In this document: positions 47,260 to 58,637 of the stretch, piece by piece
How the letters are laid out: every line of letters begins with the position of its first letter
Position numbering within the stretch: the stretch's first letter is position 1
From: Pseudorasbora parva
Lineage: Eukaryota; Chordata; Actinopteri; Cypriniformes; Gobionidae
Direction of reading: 5' to 3'
Length of the DNA stretch: 64,000 bases
Assembly (NCBI RefSeq): GCF_024679245.1
Contig: NC_090174.1
Location: 19,718,933 to 19,782,932 of the forward strand
The notes under the pieces: model-generated
Seen by the model: the letters and a program-made list of their open reading frames with translations, nothing else
What the model was told of the DNA's origin: nothing
Database searches by the model: none
Program-made: the position numbers and the translations under genes

Positions 47260-48190
47260 TGATCATGTATTATGAAAATATAAAGTTACACAACCGTATC
47301 AGTTCTACTGGGTAAAATGTGATTTTACACCTATTATGTTTTACTTTAACCCTCTAGGCTTTTATTAAAGTGCAACACCATTCTTCTGCAAATTTACACT
47401 GGATTTAAGTTGAAATCCTGTTAATCCAAAAGGAACCTACACGATTGTTCAAGCTAGTCACTATAATGATAACATCACAGCACAGTTTTGTTAATGTGAC
47501 AGCACTTTGATGAAAGAAAAACTATGCCACAATGGAAATTAATTAACCAAATGAATCAAAAACAGCATTACTAACTACTACATGACAGAAAGTTAGCCCC
47601 TGGCTTTTTAACCCTAGTTTTAGTTATTTTTATTTTTTACTTATAATAATATATAGAAAATAATAAGAAACAACTATTACTGCATTCATATAATTTCCAT
47701 TGTTGAACAAATGTGTAATTTAACAAGAAAACACATTTAGCAATCTCTCATACAAAACAAATATTTTATATCACTATTAATGTGTTTTATGTTTAAATAA
47801 AGTTTGCTCACTAATGAATGTGAATCCTATTTTGAATGGGTGAAAAAGAAAAAGCTTTGCTGATGACTGTCATGATGCAGCGTGACAGAGAAAAGGCTTT
47901 TTATTGTTATTTTGTTCAAAGTCAGCCCTTATTATTAATCATTTTACTGGCATCTTGTATGCATCATGTGCTTGCAAAGTAAAGGAAATAGATTTATTAC
48001 CTAACATTGTGCAATAGAGGACTAAAAAAAAATGTGTCATCAACATATCTTCAGAAACTGTCACTATTGCAATAGACATGTAATATTATAATATTTGATC
48101 TCAGAGCACATCTAGTCACTAGATAGATATGCTGAGGACTGGCAAAACATTTACTCTCTACACTGAAATTAAAGGGAACAAAGGTAGATT
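47260..48190. other. pappa intron, nothing recognised
   Basis: Short 0.96-kb intron between two exons, AT-rich, without transposon ends. Confidence 0.6.
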
Positions 48191-48200
48191 ATCTACTCAC

Positions 48201-48414
48201 CTTTGGCCCATGGGATTATAGATTTCATTGCTCTGGCAGCCGCTGATAGTGATGGGGTCAAAATATTGAAAGGAGCGCAGCCCAACACCAGAGATGGCCA
48301 CCAGAGGAGAGCCGAAGGTCACTATAATGGCTTTTGTCCGGTAGAAGGCCATGCTCAGGTCATGACTCACAGGAATCACCATTGGATTGTTCCGGCAGCT
48401 CAGCCTCCAGTCCC
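48201..48414 (-). CDS. pappa: pappa exon: conserved domain before SCR1
   Basis: 214 bases (2 + 70 codons + 2) between acceptor ...ggatggttgtag and donor gtgagt. It encodes DWRLSCRNNPMVIPVSHDLS, then VAISGVGLRSFQYFDPITIS and CQSNEIYNPMGQ. The strings LSCRNNP..IPV.HDLS and LVAISGV.LRSF..FDP.T.S.CQ are nearly invariant in PAPP-A. There is no enzymatic residue here; the region links the protease part to the SCR modules. Confidence 0.95.
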
Positions 48415-48539
48415 CTACAACCATCCAGCCATCGCACAATATTCAATACAGACTTTACCCTTCACTTTTATTTTCTAGAAACACACAGATTGGAGTAAAA
48501 GGGGTTTTAACATTTTATTGAGATAGGGGTGAAACTGAC

Positions 48540-48675
48540 CAAGGGGGTGGGATTGCTCCTTAGTGTCCACCAGCTGAACAGTAATGTTGTGTTGTCTCTG
48601 GTCGATGTCAGCTGTTCCATCAGCAGCCAGATGGATAATGACTGCAGCAGCCACCATAGGATGGGCATAATAGGC
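48540..48675 (-). CDS. pappa: pappa exon: beta-rich region before SCR1
   Basis: 136 bases (45 codons + 1) between acceptor ...atctctcaaaag and donor gtcagt. It encodes AYYAHPMVAAAVIIHLAADG and ITVQLVDTKEQSHPLG. PMVAAAVI.HL..DGT and .I.VQL.DTK.QSH.LG match PAPP-A. NIT is a possible N-glycosylation site. The intron to the next exon is only 125 bases. Confidence 0.94.
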
Positions 48676-48899
48676 CTTTTGAGAGATAAAAAAAAATGCT
48701 AACTGACAATATTTCTTTTAAATTGTTTTAATGGTGATTGTGACAATACCAAGTAGCATTTGTCATAAGCCTATTCTTACCTCTAGTCTTAATGCCTGTT
48801 CATACCAAGGATGATAACAATAGCGATAACAATAAAGATATAGTTCTAAAAAAATTCTAAATATATAAAAAAAGAAAAAGTTTTTTACACTTAAAGTCG

Positions 48900-50200
48900 T
48901 AACCTGAGAAGTTTCCCTTTCAAGAGAATTTGAGCTGCGTCGGAAGTTACGACATTATGGGATTATGTTAATACCTACTCTACTGCACTAGTTTGTCTAG
49001 TGTGAATTCTGGTGAGCACAACCTAGGACATGAGCACCTGGGACCCCCTTGTGGAGTCCAAATCATATAATCTCACAAATGTGTGCCAAAAGGACCAGCC
49101 CGCTGCATCACATATTTCTTGTAGTGATACCTATGATAACAAGTTTTTGGAAGCTACCCTACTTCTAGTTGAATTTGCTCTGGCTGCTAGACATGAAGGC
49201 TGTCCACATGCTTCAAAGACAAAAGAAATAGCCTTGACCATCAACTTGCTTATCCTTTTCAAGGTTGCTCATCCTTTGAGCATCCTCATCTGCTTGGTTT
49301 GCTTGGGACCCTTGTGTAGGTAATTTCGAATGACACAAAGAACTGATCTTATGCTACAGGGCAGCTATTATCAAATGCCCTGCCTGGGCATAGAAAGTTT
49401 CACTTCTCCAAATCCGACGTCCGAAAGGGAGGAGGGCAAAAGGCCTGTGACACAAAAGATCATGCCACATTAGCGGGGACCTTAGGCATGCACCATGGTT
49501 TAGGGTGTAGAAAGGCTTTCATCAGGCTAGGTGCAATCGTGAGCAGAAAATGTTTTAAGAGTTAGAAATTCCTCTGAAATGGTTTTAATAGGTTTCAAGG
49601 GAGCCGTCAACAGGCCTTCCAGAACAACGGCCAGCACCACATAGGAAACGTGACACTAACAGGCTTCTCCCCAATGACAAAGAGGTGTGGTAAGCAGTTA
49701 TTGTCACCAAACAGACCTTTAGAGTGGAGGGGGATAGCCCTGCCGAGAACCGTTCATTCAGAATCATTGAGCACATCCACCTCCTCTGAGCTGGATAGCT
49801 GCAGCACTCGGGGTGGAGCATTGAGCATGCTTCCAACCCCTAAGAGAAGGCACTGGATCTAGTGGGTTAGGGCAGAGAAAAGGCTGAGCTCATTTCCAAA
49901 CCCTCCACTAGGTCCATCTGTGAACCCCATGATCTAAGCCGCCACTCTGCCTCCGCAGAAGTGGGACCCAAGCCACAAGGACCATGGGCATAGGAGCCAT
50001 CCTCAAAGTGCGCCTGGTGTGAGCAGAGTGTTCTCAGAGGTTACCGCTCACAATGAGCACAGTCAACCCCCTTGAGAACTGACAGTGCATGATCTGCTCT
50101 TAAACAAACAATGCATAAATCAAGTGTATCCCCACCCATGATGTAGCGAGGGCATAGAGGAACACATGATTCAAAATGCTGTTTGCTCTGCATTTCACTT
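48900..50200 (-). mobile_element. DIRS-type relic with tyrosine-recombinase remnant
   Basis: 'aacctgagaagtttcccttt' and 'gaatttgagctgcgtcggaa' at 48,900-48,945 match the internal complementary region of the element at 6,835, in inverse orientation. Minus-strand text then gives a decayed recombinase: 'ccgctgcatcacatatttct' is antisense to a K-E-I-C-D-A-A-G reading (catalytic box region), and 49,585-49,836 holds the core-binding part. Everything is broken by stops and indels. Confidence 0.75.
49585..49836 (-). pseudogene. DIRS tyrosine recombinase N-terminal remnant
   Basis: A minus-strand frame reads ERFSAGLSPSTLKVCLVTIT, then AYHTSLSLGRSLLVSRFLCG. Compare the copy at 10,820-10,960: FSAGLSPSTLNVYVSAKSAY. 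It is the SAM-like core-binding region, clearly homologous but isolated. No complete protein. Confidence 0.8.
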
Positions 50201-50219
50201 AATTTCTAAAACATATTAG

Positions 50220-50452
50220 CAGTGGCGCACACGGGGGGGGGGGGTGTTAAGCCCCTGCCCCAATTTGAAAGTGAAAGTGCCCTTTTCGATCGCACTACAG
50301 TCGCCCGTGAACATGATTTCTACTGCGCTCCATGCACAAATTCCACCGAATGCGATTTCTACCAAGGAGGACCCAAGCCAAACCCCAAACCCCCACCCCC
50401 GGAATGCGATCGGTACTGTCCCTGCCCCTGTGGTGGCCTGTGCACGCCACTG
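50220..50452. mobile_element. Short hAT MITE with perfect 8-bp duplication
   Basis: The ends CAGTGGCGCACAC and ...TGTGCACGCCACTG are inverted. CATATTAG flanks both sides (50212-50219 and 50453-50460), a perfect 8-bp target duplication. The interior includes a G run and proline-rich frames without meaning. Confidence 0.9.
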
Positions 50453-51215
50453 CATATTAGTGATGTTAAGTTATTCTCAGCAAGTAACCGGTCACCGGTT
50501 CACTAATCAAACTGAATCAAACTTTAGTTCAGTGTTGATGACGCAAGACGCAAAAGCCGAAGTAGCAGTTCCGACTGAAAAAGAACCGATTGAGGTGGTT
50601 AAAACATCTGTTGAAGGTTGCAGAGGATTATCGAGGCAAGGGTGATTGAGTTGAGGACGTAAGTCTGAGGCACGTAGACTACTGGAAATATGCTTATTAT
50701 GATGACTACTGTTATTAAATAACATTTTATTAAAACATGCAAAAACCATCAAATTTACTGTAATTTATTATGCATGCAAAATTTATAAGTTTGTAAGACT
50801 GGTTGATTCTTTCTATATAGCTTTAGACATGTAACACATCCGCGATTTGTTGATAAGTGTGTACTGTAGTTGCGCAATTCTTAGTTGAATCCGATGAGAA
50901 GAATAAATTAATTAACTGAACTCAACACGAACACCTTTAAGTGAATGAAAGGCAATAATCAGAAAATGCACTCACACAAATAACTATTCGATTGTCTCAA
51001 TATGCATCGATACAGATTATTACTTTATTTGAATGTTCCCTTGATATAACATGATACAGAGTAATGTATTAAAAAGCATAAAATAAATGCATAGAGACAT
51101 CATTGCATGATGACGTCAGGAACCTATGAATCCGCTTTTTGAAACGTGTCATTGAGCCGAATTGACTGAGAAGAACCAGCTTGCGGAAATGATTTAGACT
51201 TTGCATCACTAATAC
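50453..51215. mobile_element. Possible inverted-repeat element adjoining the MITE
   Basis: 'attagtgatgttaag' at 50,457 and 'ctttgcatcactaatac' at 51,198-51,214 are nearly inverse. Both 'gaaccg' and 'agaaccagct' words lie inside. The pairing is short, so the call is weak. Confidence 0.35.
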
Positions 51216-51289
51216 ATATGCTTCCTACGTGACAACAACACCAAATATACAGGCAATTTTGAACGCAGAGCACTTGCTGAAGGTACAGA

Positions 51290-51440
51290 AACTGACATTG
51301 TTTGTCTGGGTTCTCTTTATAGCTTCCTGATTATGACGTTGCATGCCACAGGGTGATGTCCTGCCATGCCGTTAGAGTAATTACACACATGCTGCAAGAT
51401 GCAATCTTGTACAGGCGTTCCCATAGCATTGTAACTTCAC
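51290..51440 (-). repeat. Solo DIRS terminal-repeat remnant
   Basis: 'tttatagcttcctgattatg', 'gtaattacacacatgctgca' and 'caggcgttccca' follow the order of the right terminal repeat at 11,760-11,860 ('tttatagcttcctggtcgat', 'tgattacacaagtgcttcat', 'gaggcgtcccc'). Confidence 0.65.
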
Positions 51441-51684
51441 ACAGTAAATTCCCCAGTGTTGCATTAACAGAACTTGGTTTTCATATGGGAACCACTAGCA
51501 GGAGACAGCGTTTTAGGCAGCGTTTTAAGGCAACTAAAACATAGCTTTTTGAAAAACGTATTTTCGTCATAGTGTGGACTGCAAAGACGGAGGGATTTGA
51601 AAATGATGACGCGTGTTTAGTCATGCATATTGTACCAAATATGTATCTTTATACCGCTTTTGTGCCAGTTATGAGCTACTCACT

Positions 51685-52342
51685 TTAAAGGGATAGTTCA
51701 CTTTGAAATTAAATTTTGATATGTTTTAGCTTACCTCATGGGCATCCGAGATGTAGGAGTATTTGTTTCCCCAGTAGTTTCAATTTTGATCATTTTAGGT
51801 CAAACCGTTCTTGTCTGTGCCTCACATAATGCAGGTCTATGGTCACCACCTCAAAGAGCATACACAGAGAAGTCCAAATTAAACAATCCCCCATCCTAAG
51901 ACACAAAACGAGCGGTTTGTGTGAGACAGGCGCGAGAGATCCACTTCCGGCGCTTTCCTCGCTTGCGCAGACTAAAGCCAGACCGCGCGAATGTCACAAC
52001 AGGAAACACGCACACGAGCCCTCGGATCAGTCGGATGTAGTGGTGTACAAGAGGTAAAAACTTAATAAATACTGTTCGTTTTCTCACACAAACCGCTTGT
52101 TTTGTGTCTTAGGCCATCAGTGTGTACTTACGATGGGGGATTGTTTAATTTGGACTTCTCTGTGTATGCTCTTTGAGGTGGTGACCATAGACCTGCATTA
52201 TGTGAGGCACACACAAGAACGGTTTGACCTAAAATGATCAAAATTGAAACTACTGGGAAAAAAAATACTCCTACATCTCGGATGCCCATGAGGTAAGCTA
52301 AAACATATCAAAATTTAATTTCAAAGTGAACTATCCCTTTAA
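51685..52342. mobile_element. TTAA-flanked fold-back transposon with ~240-bp inverted ends
   Basis: TTAA at 51685-51688 and 52339-52342 bound long inverted ends: 'agggatagttcactttgaaa' versus 'tttcaaagtgaactatccct'. The match continues through 'acctcatgggcatccgagat', 'gtggtcaccacctcaaagag'-type text and 'aaacaatcccccatc' to about 51,930/52,085. About 150 bases of GC-richer spacer remain in between. No transposase. Confidence 0.88.
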
Positions 52343-52998
52343 CACACTTGCTAAAATACACTACTTTAAACACTTCATATCACAGTCTTGCAAGAATGAC
52401 AGAAAATGTACTTGCATTTGTTGTCCTATTGCAAAACACGAGTGGAGTTGCGTTTTATACCAAACATAATAATGGTTGACTAAGTGCAACCTGGGAATGT
52501 GCAATCAGGGAATGGTGAGATATTTTGCTAAATAAAATGATCCTACCAGAAGAATTGTGTGATAACTTTATGATGTCTGTATCATCTCAGTGAGCTTTTA
52601 TGCACAGCTTTTACTGACGTTTCAGAGTGGATGAGAAACTGTTGGAAAACGTTACTATGGACGGAGATCATTTTAAAACGAAAACTCAGTTTTAAAATAT
52701 ATCTGGATTAATGTAGACGGCCTGAAGGAAAGAGAAACAAGAACTACAACTGACTTCAGCCACAGCTTTAGAGGAAATCAACTGAAAATACATTAAATCT
52801 CTCTTATTACAAGCCAAACTTTATTTCTGTCTTTTTGAGAATTAACAGAGGTTTAGACATTGATGTTTTATTGTAAATGTTTGGTCACCATTATGGTGAT
52901 CAGTATTTCCTTTAGTTGGGCAGTTTGACTCTTGGCTCCTTATGCCAGTTTGTGCAAAAGTGTTTACTAAAATGCTTAATTTGTTGGAAAACCAACAA

Positions 52999-52999
52999 T

Positions 53000-53040
<41 letters not shown>
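52999..53040. repeat. (CAT)n microsatellite
   Basis: About 13-14 perfect ATC units. Confidence 0.95.
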
Positions 53041-53375
53041 AGATTAGAGAAATTTCCTTTATGAGGCAAGATATATTTGATCATATGGCTTTTAAAGTTT
53101 AAATTGTGTTTCAATAAAGACTAGTACAAAATACACACTGCCCAACTAAGGCAAACACCGATCACCATAATGGTAACAATAAACATTTTCAATAAACCAT
53201 CAACATCATTCCTTCAGTGATTTTGCTCATCAGGTGTCTTCTCAAACAATCATCACTCAATTAATCACTTAAGTATCGAATTAACTCTAACACTGCTTCA
53301 GTCTTACTTTAACGCTGGTGGTTCCCATATGAACACTGAGCGTTGTTAATTCAACACCAGTGAATTTACTGTGCA

Positions 53376-53900
53376 TCACGAGTTACCTTGAAAGGGAGCT
53401 GCAGCATGCACTTAGAATAAACAGAATGATATTATATGTTAGTGTGGACACTAATATAGTTATCTATACGGCTAAAGCTCTTGGTGTGAACAGCCCTGTA
53501 GTCCTATCCATTAACTACTCTTACTTTTGGAGAAGAATAAGGGTCAGTGTTCTTAAACTACCTTTTGACCAATTACTTCCCCACGACTCTACGTCATTTG
53601 CGATTAATGGATACAGATTTTATTTATCAAAATACATTTTTTAATCATTCCAAAATCAAATTTTGTTTACAAAGAGAAATTTCTAGCTGCTGAAATATTT
53701 TTTTTTCCATCATTCCTATTAGATATAACATTAGATTCCTATTAGATTTAATGATACCTATATACGTATTAATAATAGTGTTGTTTTAGTCACATCATTA
53801 TATTGATTTATGCACTTGATGTGATATGACACCAACCTGTTCAACTGAGAGCAAAAAGAGAAATCACAATAATTAGCCTTACCTTTTAGTTGTTACTTAA
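53376..53900. other. pappa intron, nothing recognised
   Basis: AT-rich intron between the fold-back element and the exon at 53,912; no element ends seen. Confidence 0.4.
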
Positions 53901-53911
53901 TTATCTCTTAC

Positions 53912-54019
53912 CTTTAGCCAATATTGTGAATTCCAGCTGTGCTGCTGAGACTCCTCACATGGAAACCAAGCATACTGCGACACGCCATGTAACAGGTCAA
54001 ACACCTTTGACTGACAGCT
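53912..54019 (-). CDS. pappa: pappa exon: start of the conserved pre-SCR region
   Basis: A 108-base exon (36 codons, phase 0 at both ends) between acceptor ...tgtttcctcag and donor gtaaga. It encodes SCQSKVFDLLHGVSQYAWFP, then CEESQQHSWNSQYWLK. PAPP-A has C..KV.DL..G.SQ.AW.PC and an aromatic ...WL(R/K) before AYF. The next exon starts AYY, keeping the join. Confidence 0.92.
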
Positions 54020-54147
54020 CTGAGGAAACAAGGACAAGATATATTTACTGTTTTTATTTTCCTCATTAAAATAGTTGCTTTTTCAATTTTGGCAAACAAC
54101 AGAGGACAAGTGATTGCATTTTCCCAAGAGGAATCCTTATATAAATG

Positions 54148-54593
54148 TAGCCTAGAAATGTAGACGTACCCTAGCGGCAGCAAATCTAATCTGCCCGCGA
54201 GTGTCGTCTAGCAACTCTCAATACCCTTCTGAGCTGTAATCGCCTAACTCTTGTCGGGCCAATCACATCATGTATAGAGTCGGTGGGCGGGGCCATAATG
54301 ACGCGATTCCGTGATTCTGGAAGACTTGGAGTTAAGCTTTTCTCTGAGAAAAGAACAATGAACGGCACTGAAGTCGTTCTTAAAAAGGGAAGATGTGTTC
54401 GGAGTTTTGCCGACCGGATACGGCGAATGTTTAATCTATCAACAAGCTCTGTTTCACCTTCGTTGCTCTGGTTGGTTGTAGCGCTATCCTTTCGCGTGCA
54501 GAGGGAGTTTGAAAGACAACCCCTCGGATTGAGCCCTGTCAATGGTGAGTTTCCAGACCAAACATCTTGATATAGGACTGGCTTGTCAGGCTA
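54148..54593 (+). mobile_element. MITE family C, copy 3
   Basis: TAGCCTAGAAATGTAGACG to ...CTTGTCAGGCTA, 446 bases. It lacks a block of about 80 bases that copies 1 and 2 have. The flanks ATATAAATG and GTATACATG match at 7 of 9. It is inserted only 128 bases upstream (gene sense) of the exon at 53,912-54,019. The frame with FIVLFSEKSLTP on the minus strand stays open. Confidence 0.78.
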
Positions 54594-57500
54594 GTATACA
54601 TGTATTAGTTTCCACAAAAAATATTAAGCAGCACAACTCTTCAACATCGATAAAAATACAAAACGGTTCAACAGAAATTCAGTTAGAATGATTTTTGGCT
54701 GATAAAAATTCAGCTTTGCATAAAAAAAAGTTATTTTAAATTATATTTCACAATTTGTTTCAGTGTATTTTCGGTCAAATAAATGCAACCCGGGTAAGTG
54801 TAAAAGCATAAACTTTTTTATACAACAATATATTTTTAGACTCTAAACACATAAAAGCACTAAAACAGAGTAATGATGAGGCTTCACGCCTATAGTCTAC
54901 CATGAAAAGGTAATTTAGACCATCTGGAAGTTCACAATCAGCCCCCCAAGTGGCCAGGTTAAAGTGCCACTCCAGATCATTCTGAGAGCCAGTGAAATCC
55001 GGGTGAACAGGGTGAACTGACCTACCACTCTCTTCTGAGAACTCTGTGAGCACACTGCAATACGATCAGAACTGCCCCGAACTCTAGTTACGGTTGAGTT
55101 TCAGAATTTGTCACATGCAGAAGTTTGCTTCTGTGTGAGAATAAAGTGGTAGCTTTATAAAGTGATCAAAATGGACCAAAAAACTGTTTTCTGACATTAA
55201 GGGCAAATGAGAATATCATACCAACAAAAAAAGCTCAAAATGGCTTTTCAGATTATTTACAGGACCGAGCAAAACATTTTTGTTTATTGACTCTTTATAT
55301 ATCCCCCCACCCCCATTTCAATTAAGCTCATACTTAGATTAAAATTCACCCTGTTTTCATGTGAAAGCTTGATTATTTTATTACCTCATTTAAGCTAAAT
55401 CCTGATCTAAATGCCTTTCTGTAGTGGCAATTTAACAGAACAGCTTATTCCTAGTAGACGTCTTCTAAACTTTTCGCCCTTGTTTCACAGTGAATTGCAT
55501 AGAGTGTATTTCATTTCCTTGTAGAATAATGTGACAAGGAACCTCACTGAACCCCTTGAACCCAACTGTGGGGTGACAGTGTTGTAACGCTAGGTGACAC
55601 TGGTGAGCTGCATGCTTCCTCACAGAGTGAATGGCACTAATTATGTGTTCGATGTTTGTGCATGTGCAACAGCAAGCGGGAGCAGATCAGGGCAGCAGCG
55701 GTATCGCTCATGCTGTCTCCTACAATTTGATGTATAGTATATGCTAAAGGTATTTTCTGCTTGGTCAGCAGTAAAGCTGGGCTGGTAACTGTCTGGCCTT
55801 TACAATGACCTCATTTCCCCTCCGAGCATTTATCTCTCTGAGAGTTTCAAGGCACTTCAAACTTGAGTTAAAGTTAAAAATCTGTCTTTTAGTTCATTTT
55901 AACTTCTACAGATACATACATTATATGACTTAGATTTCCTGTAAAAATTTTGTCTGATTTGATCCATCAAATGAGAAATTATTTTTCTTACCTCATTACA
56001 AAATTATTTCTTGTTTAGAGCATAAACGTCTCAGCATTTGATATATTTCAAGATTTTTTTGTGATGTTTAAAAAAAAAAATATATACAAAACTTGAAAAT
56101 GTACTTAATCTTTTTTTAATGAAAACTAAAAATGAAAAAGGTACTTAAAAACAAAGACTTTTGCAGTGTATTAAACCAGAACATTAGTGCAGGTCAGGTC
56201 ATTTTTTTTAACGATTTAAAAACATCACCAGTTGTTCTTACATTTTCATTTGGACATAATCTCTCTAGACAGAAATGAATTTGCCTCTCAAAGTGGAATC
56301 ATCTTACAGTTCACAGATCTAGAGGTGATGTAATATTACATGAATTAGATTGAGAGGCTGGCAATTCACTTCATTCACTACTCTAAGACAGCTCTGTGGG
56401 GAGAGAGCTGACTGGAGCAGGGGGATTCATAACATCTTTTTCATCTCTAAATGCCTTATAAAATTTGAATGAAACCGTTACAAAATTAGCTGCAAAACTA
56501 GAGAATTCTGATGTAATGCTTAAAAGAGACTTAGAAAGGGAGAAATGGGGTGCAAAAGAGAATGAGAGGATATTCGTTTCTGCACTCCTCGCTTTGCTCT
56601 TCCATAGTCTCCTGAGGTTCCTCTCTCTTTCTCTCTCTCTCTTTATCTCTCTCTCTCAGCACGCCACAGTAACCTCAGTGACACCATTCCTCGCTCCACC
56701 ACCTCCCCCCCATTCAAGTACACTACTGTACGCAGTCTGACGAATCCGTTCCGAAACTCCGTTGGCTGCTGTGCCACACAATAAGGGAAGAAGCAATTAG
56801 TCATTCTGATTCTGCGCTGACATTGATCACCAATTGATTCACTTAAGCTGCCAGTCTGTTTCCAACTCGAACATTTTACATCCTTATAAAAAAATAAAAA
56901 ACCTTTCGAGACAATGAAGTGAAAGTAAAACTCCACACAAAGGTTTATTGGCAAGACTAACTATTCAAAGTCATTGTAACCTATGCACCACCATTTCCCA
57001 TTATGAGCCACAATATGCATTTTCAAGCAACAATGAGGTTTAAGCTCAACTGTGAAAAATGGGCATTTCTCAGTGCCATAAATCCTTAGGTTGCGCACAG
57101 CGTGATAGGAATAGTTTTGTGACATGATTAATTCAGGAGCTTGCACGATTTCGGGCGCAGGAGACTCGCGCTCCACAAACATCACGAGAGGGGGAAGAGG
57201 AGGAGGAGAAGTGGCCAATAAAACTGTAAAATTACAAATGTATCATGTTGAAATATCCAGGGAGTAAAACAACACAGTTTTTTAGACGTCCCTCAGAAAG
57301 AGCCAATTCTTTACTACTTCCATGTGTGAAGGGTTAGAGCAATATCTCAAATCTCTCCTTAACAGAATGTGTTTCTCAGCCATTAATTGCGAAAAACTGC
57401 ACATTTCAATCTGACTTCATCGTCAATATAAACACAATATTTTAGAGCTGAGATTTTTCTGTTCACTTGCGTTCATAAATAATAACTGCTCATTTTAGTA

Positions 57501-58040
57501 AGCCACCGTTTCTCCTTGAAAGACCCCATAAAATGGTTTAGTAAGTGGTTTCCTTTCCTGTGTTTATGTGTTTTCCTAGTAAAACAGGAAGCTTGAATGA
57601 GACTTTCTTTTTTGTTGTTGTTGTTGCCATTAGCCATGTGTAATGATTTGCTCTTGCTAGTCAATTATAGATGATATTAGTGAGAGGGACATTCTCATTC
57701 TAGAGAGCATTTATGCAGTAGAACATTATGCACATTATTTAGCCTAGTTTTATTTCATTTCAGTTGTATTTCATTTAATGTAGTTCACGATAATAAGTTC
57801 ACTCAAACATTTTTTTTTTAAATGTGTTAAATTAAATTAATCTGGAATACAATAAAACCTGAAATTTTTTAAATAAAAAAAATAGAAATATTCCCACTGC
57901 AACTATTGAATAAAAAGTTTAGGTTTAATCATTAAAAAACAAACAAAATAATAATATTTAGAAATAATTAAAAGCTGTAGTAAAATATATATTTAAACAC
58001 ATAATATTTAAACAGAGCAAAACAAAATTCAAAACATTGA
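54594..58040. other. pappa intron, nothing recognised
   Basis: This stretch holds no recognised element. A frame at 54,880-55,060 on the minus strand (DFTGSQNDLEWHFNLATWGA) stands out a little but has no clear splice context or homologue that I know. 56,620-56,660 is a CT-rich run. Confidence 0.4.
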
Positions 58041-58044
58041 GAAA

Positions 58045-58130
58045 AACGTCTCGGTTATATATGTAACCCTCGTTCCCTGAAGAAGGGAACGGAGACGTAC
58101 ATTGAACGTGACCGACTGAAAGGGAACAAC
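58045..58130 (+). repeat. Solo DIRS terminus fragment
   Basis: 'aaacgtctcggttatatatg' and 'aaccctcgttccctgaag' match the internal complementary region at 11,621-11,670 ('aacgtctcaggttacgtatg', 'taaccatggttccctgag'). Confidence 0.65.
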
Positions 58131-58227
58131 AAAAGTATATACAAAATATACACATGATATACTTAGTACAAAAAATAAAATACTGACATGGTCTTCAACA
58201 CATCCTACACAGTGTATACACACACTG

Positions 58228-58637
58228 TAATTTTTTTGTTGGTTTAACTTAAAAAAGTAAGTAACCTGGTTGTCTTAAAATTTTGAGTTTATTGAAACTG
58301 AAAATTTGAGGTGATATAATGAAGGAAATTTGTTTAATAAATAGAAACTCAAAATACTATTGTATCTGAACCACATACAAAAATGATAAATCATGAAAAT
58401 AGGACTTTTTGGCTTGTTTCACTGAGTCATCAAAAATAAAACACACACAATTACCCAATATGCTTACAAAATCTTTTAATAATATTTTCATAAAGGTTGT
58501 CGAATCTCAAAAAATGTTCATTGTAATAACTCAATTTTTTTATTTCTATAAACTCAAAATTGTAAGGCAACCAGGTTACTTTTTTCAGATTTTTTTTTTC
58601 AGATTTTTTTTTTTTTTTTTTTTTTGTTACAGTGCAG
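58228..58637. mobile_element. MITE family E, copy 2
   Basis: Ends CACTGTAATTTTTTTG and ...TGTTACAGTG are inverted. 'gtaagtaacctggttgtctt' near the left and 'aaggcaaccaggttactttt' near the right are inverse to each other. It is the reverse-oriented homologue of 27,440-27,803. It abuts the next element directly. Confidence 0.75.

Larger units (their letters stand above)
51445..53375. mobile_element. Fold-back element family F, copy 1, with nested insertions
   Basis: Left end 'acagtaaattccccagtgtt', 'tcatatgggaaccactagca'; right end 'ggtggttcccatatgaacac', 'caccagtgaatttactgt'. The inner arms (52,715-52,960 and 53,110-53,300) match copy 2 at 58,638-60,545. Inserted inside are at least the TTAA element at 51,685-52,342 and pieces of another inverted-repeat element (51,507-51,640 and 52,600-52,725). 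Confidence 0.7.

Noticed and set aside
56465..57218. Possible exons in the long first intron
   Set aside because: Frames on both strands lack domain similarity, and pappa phases already join correctly without them.
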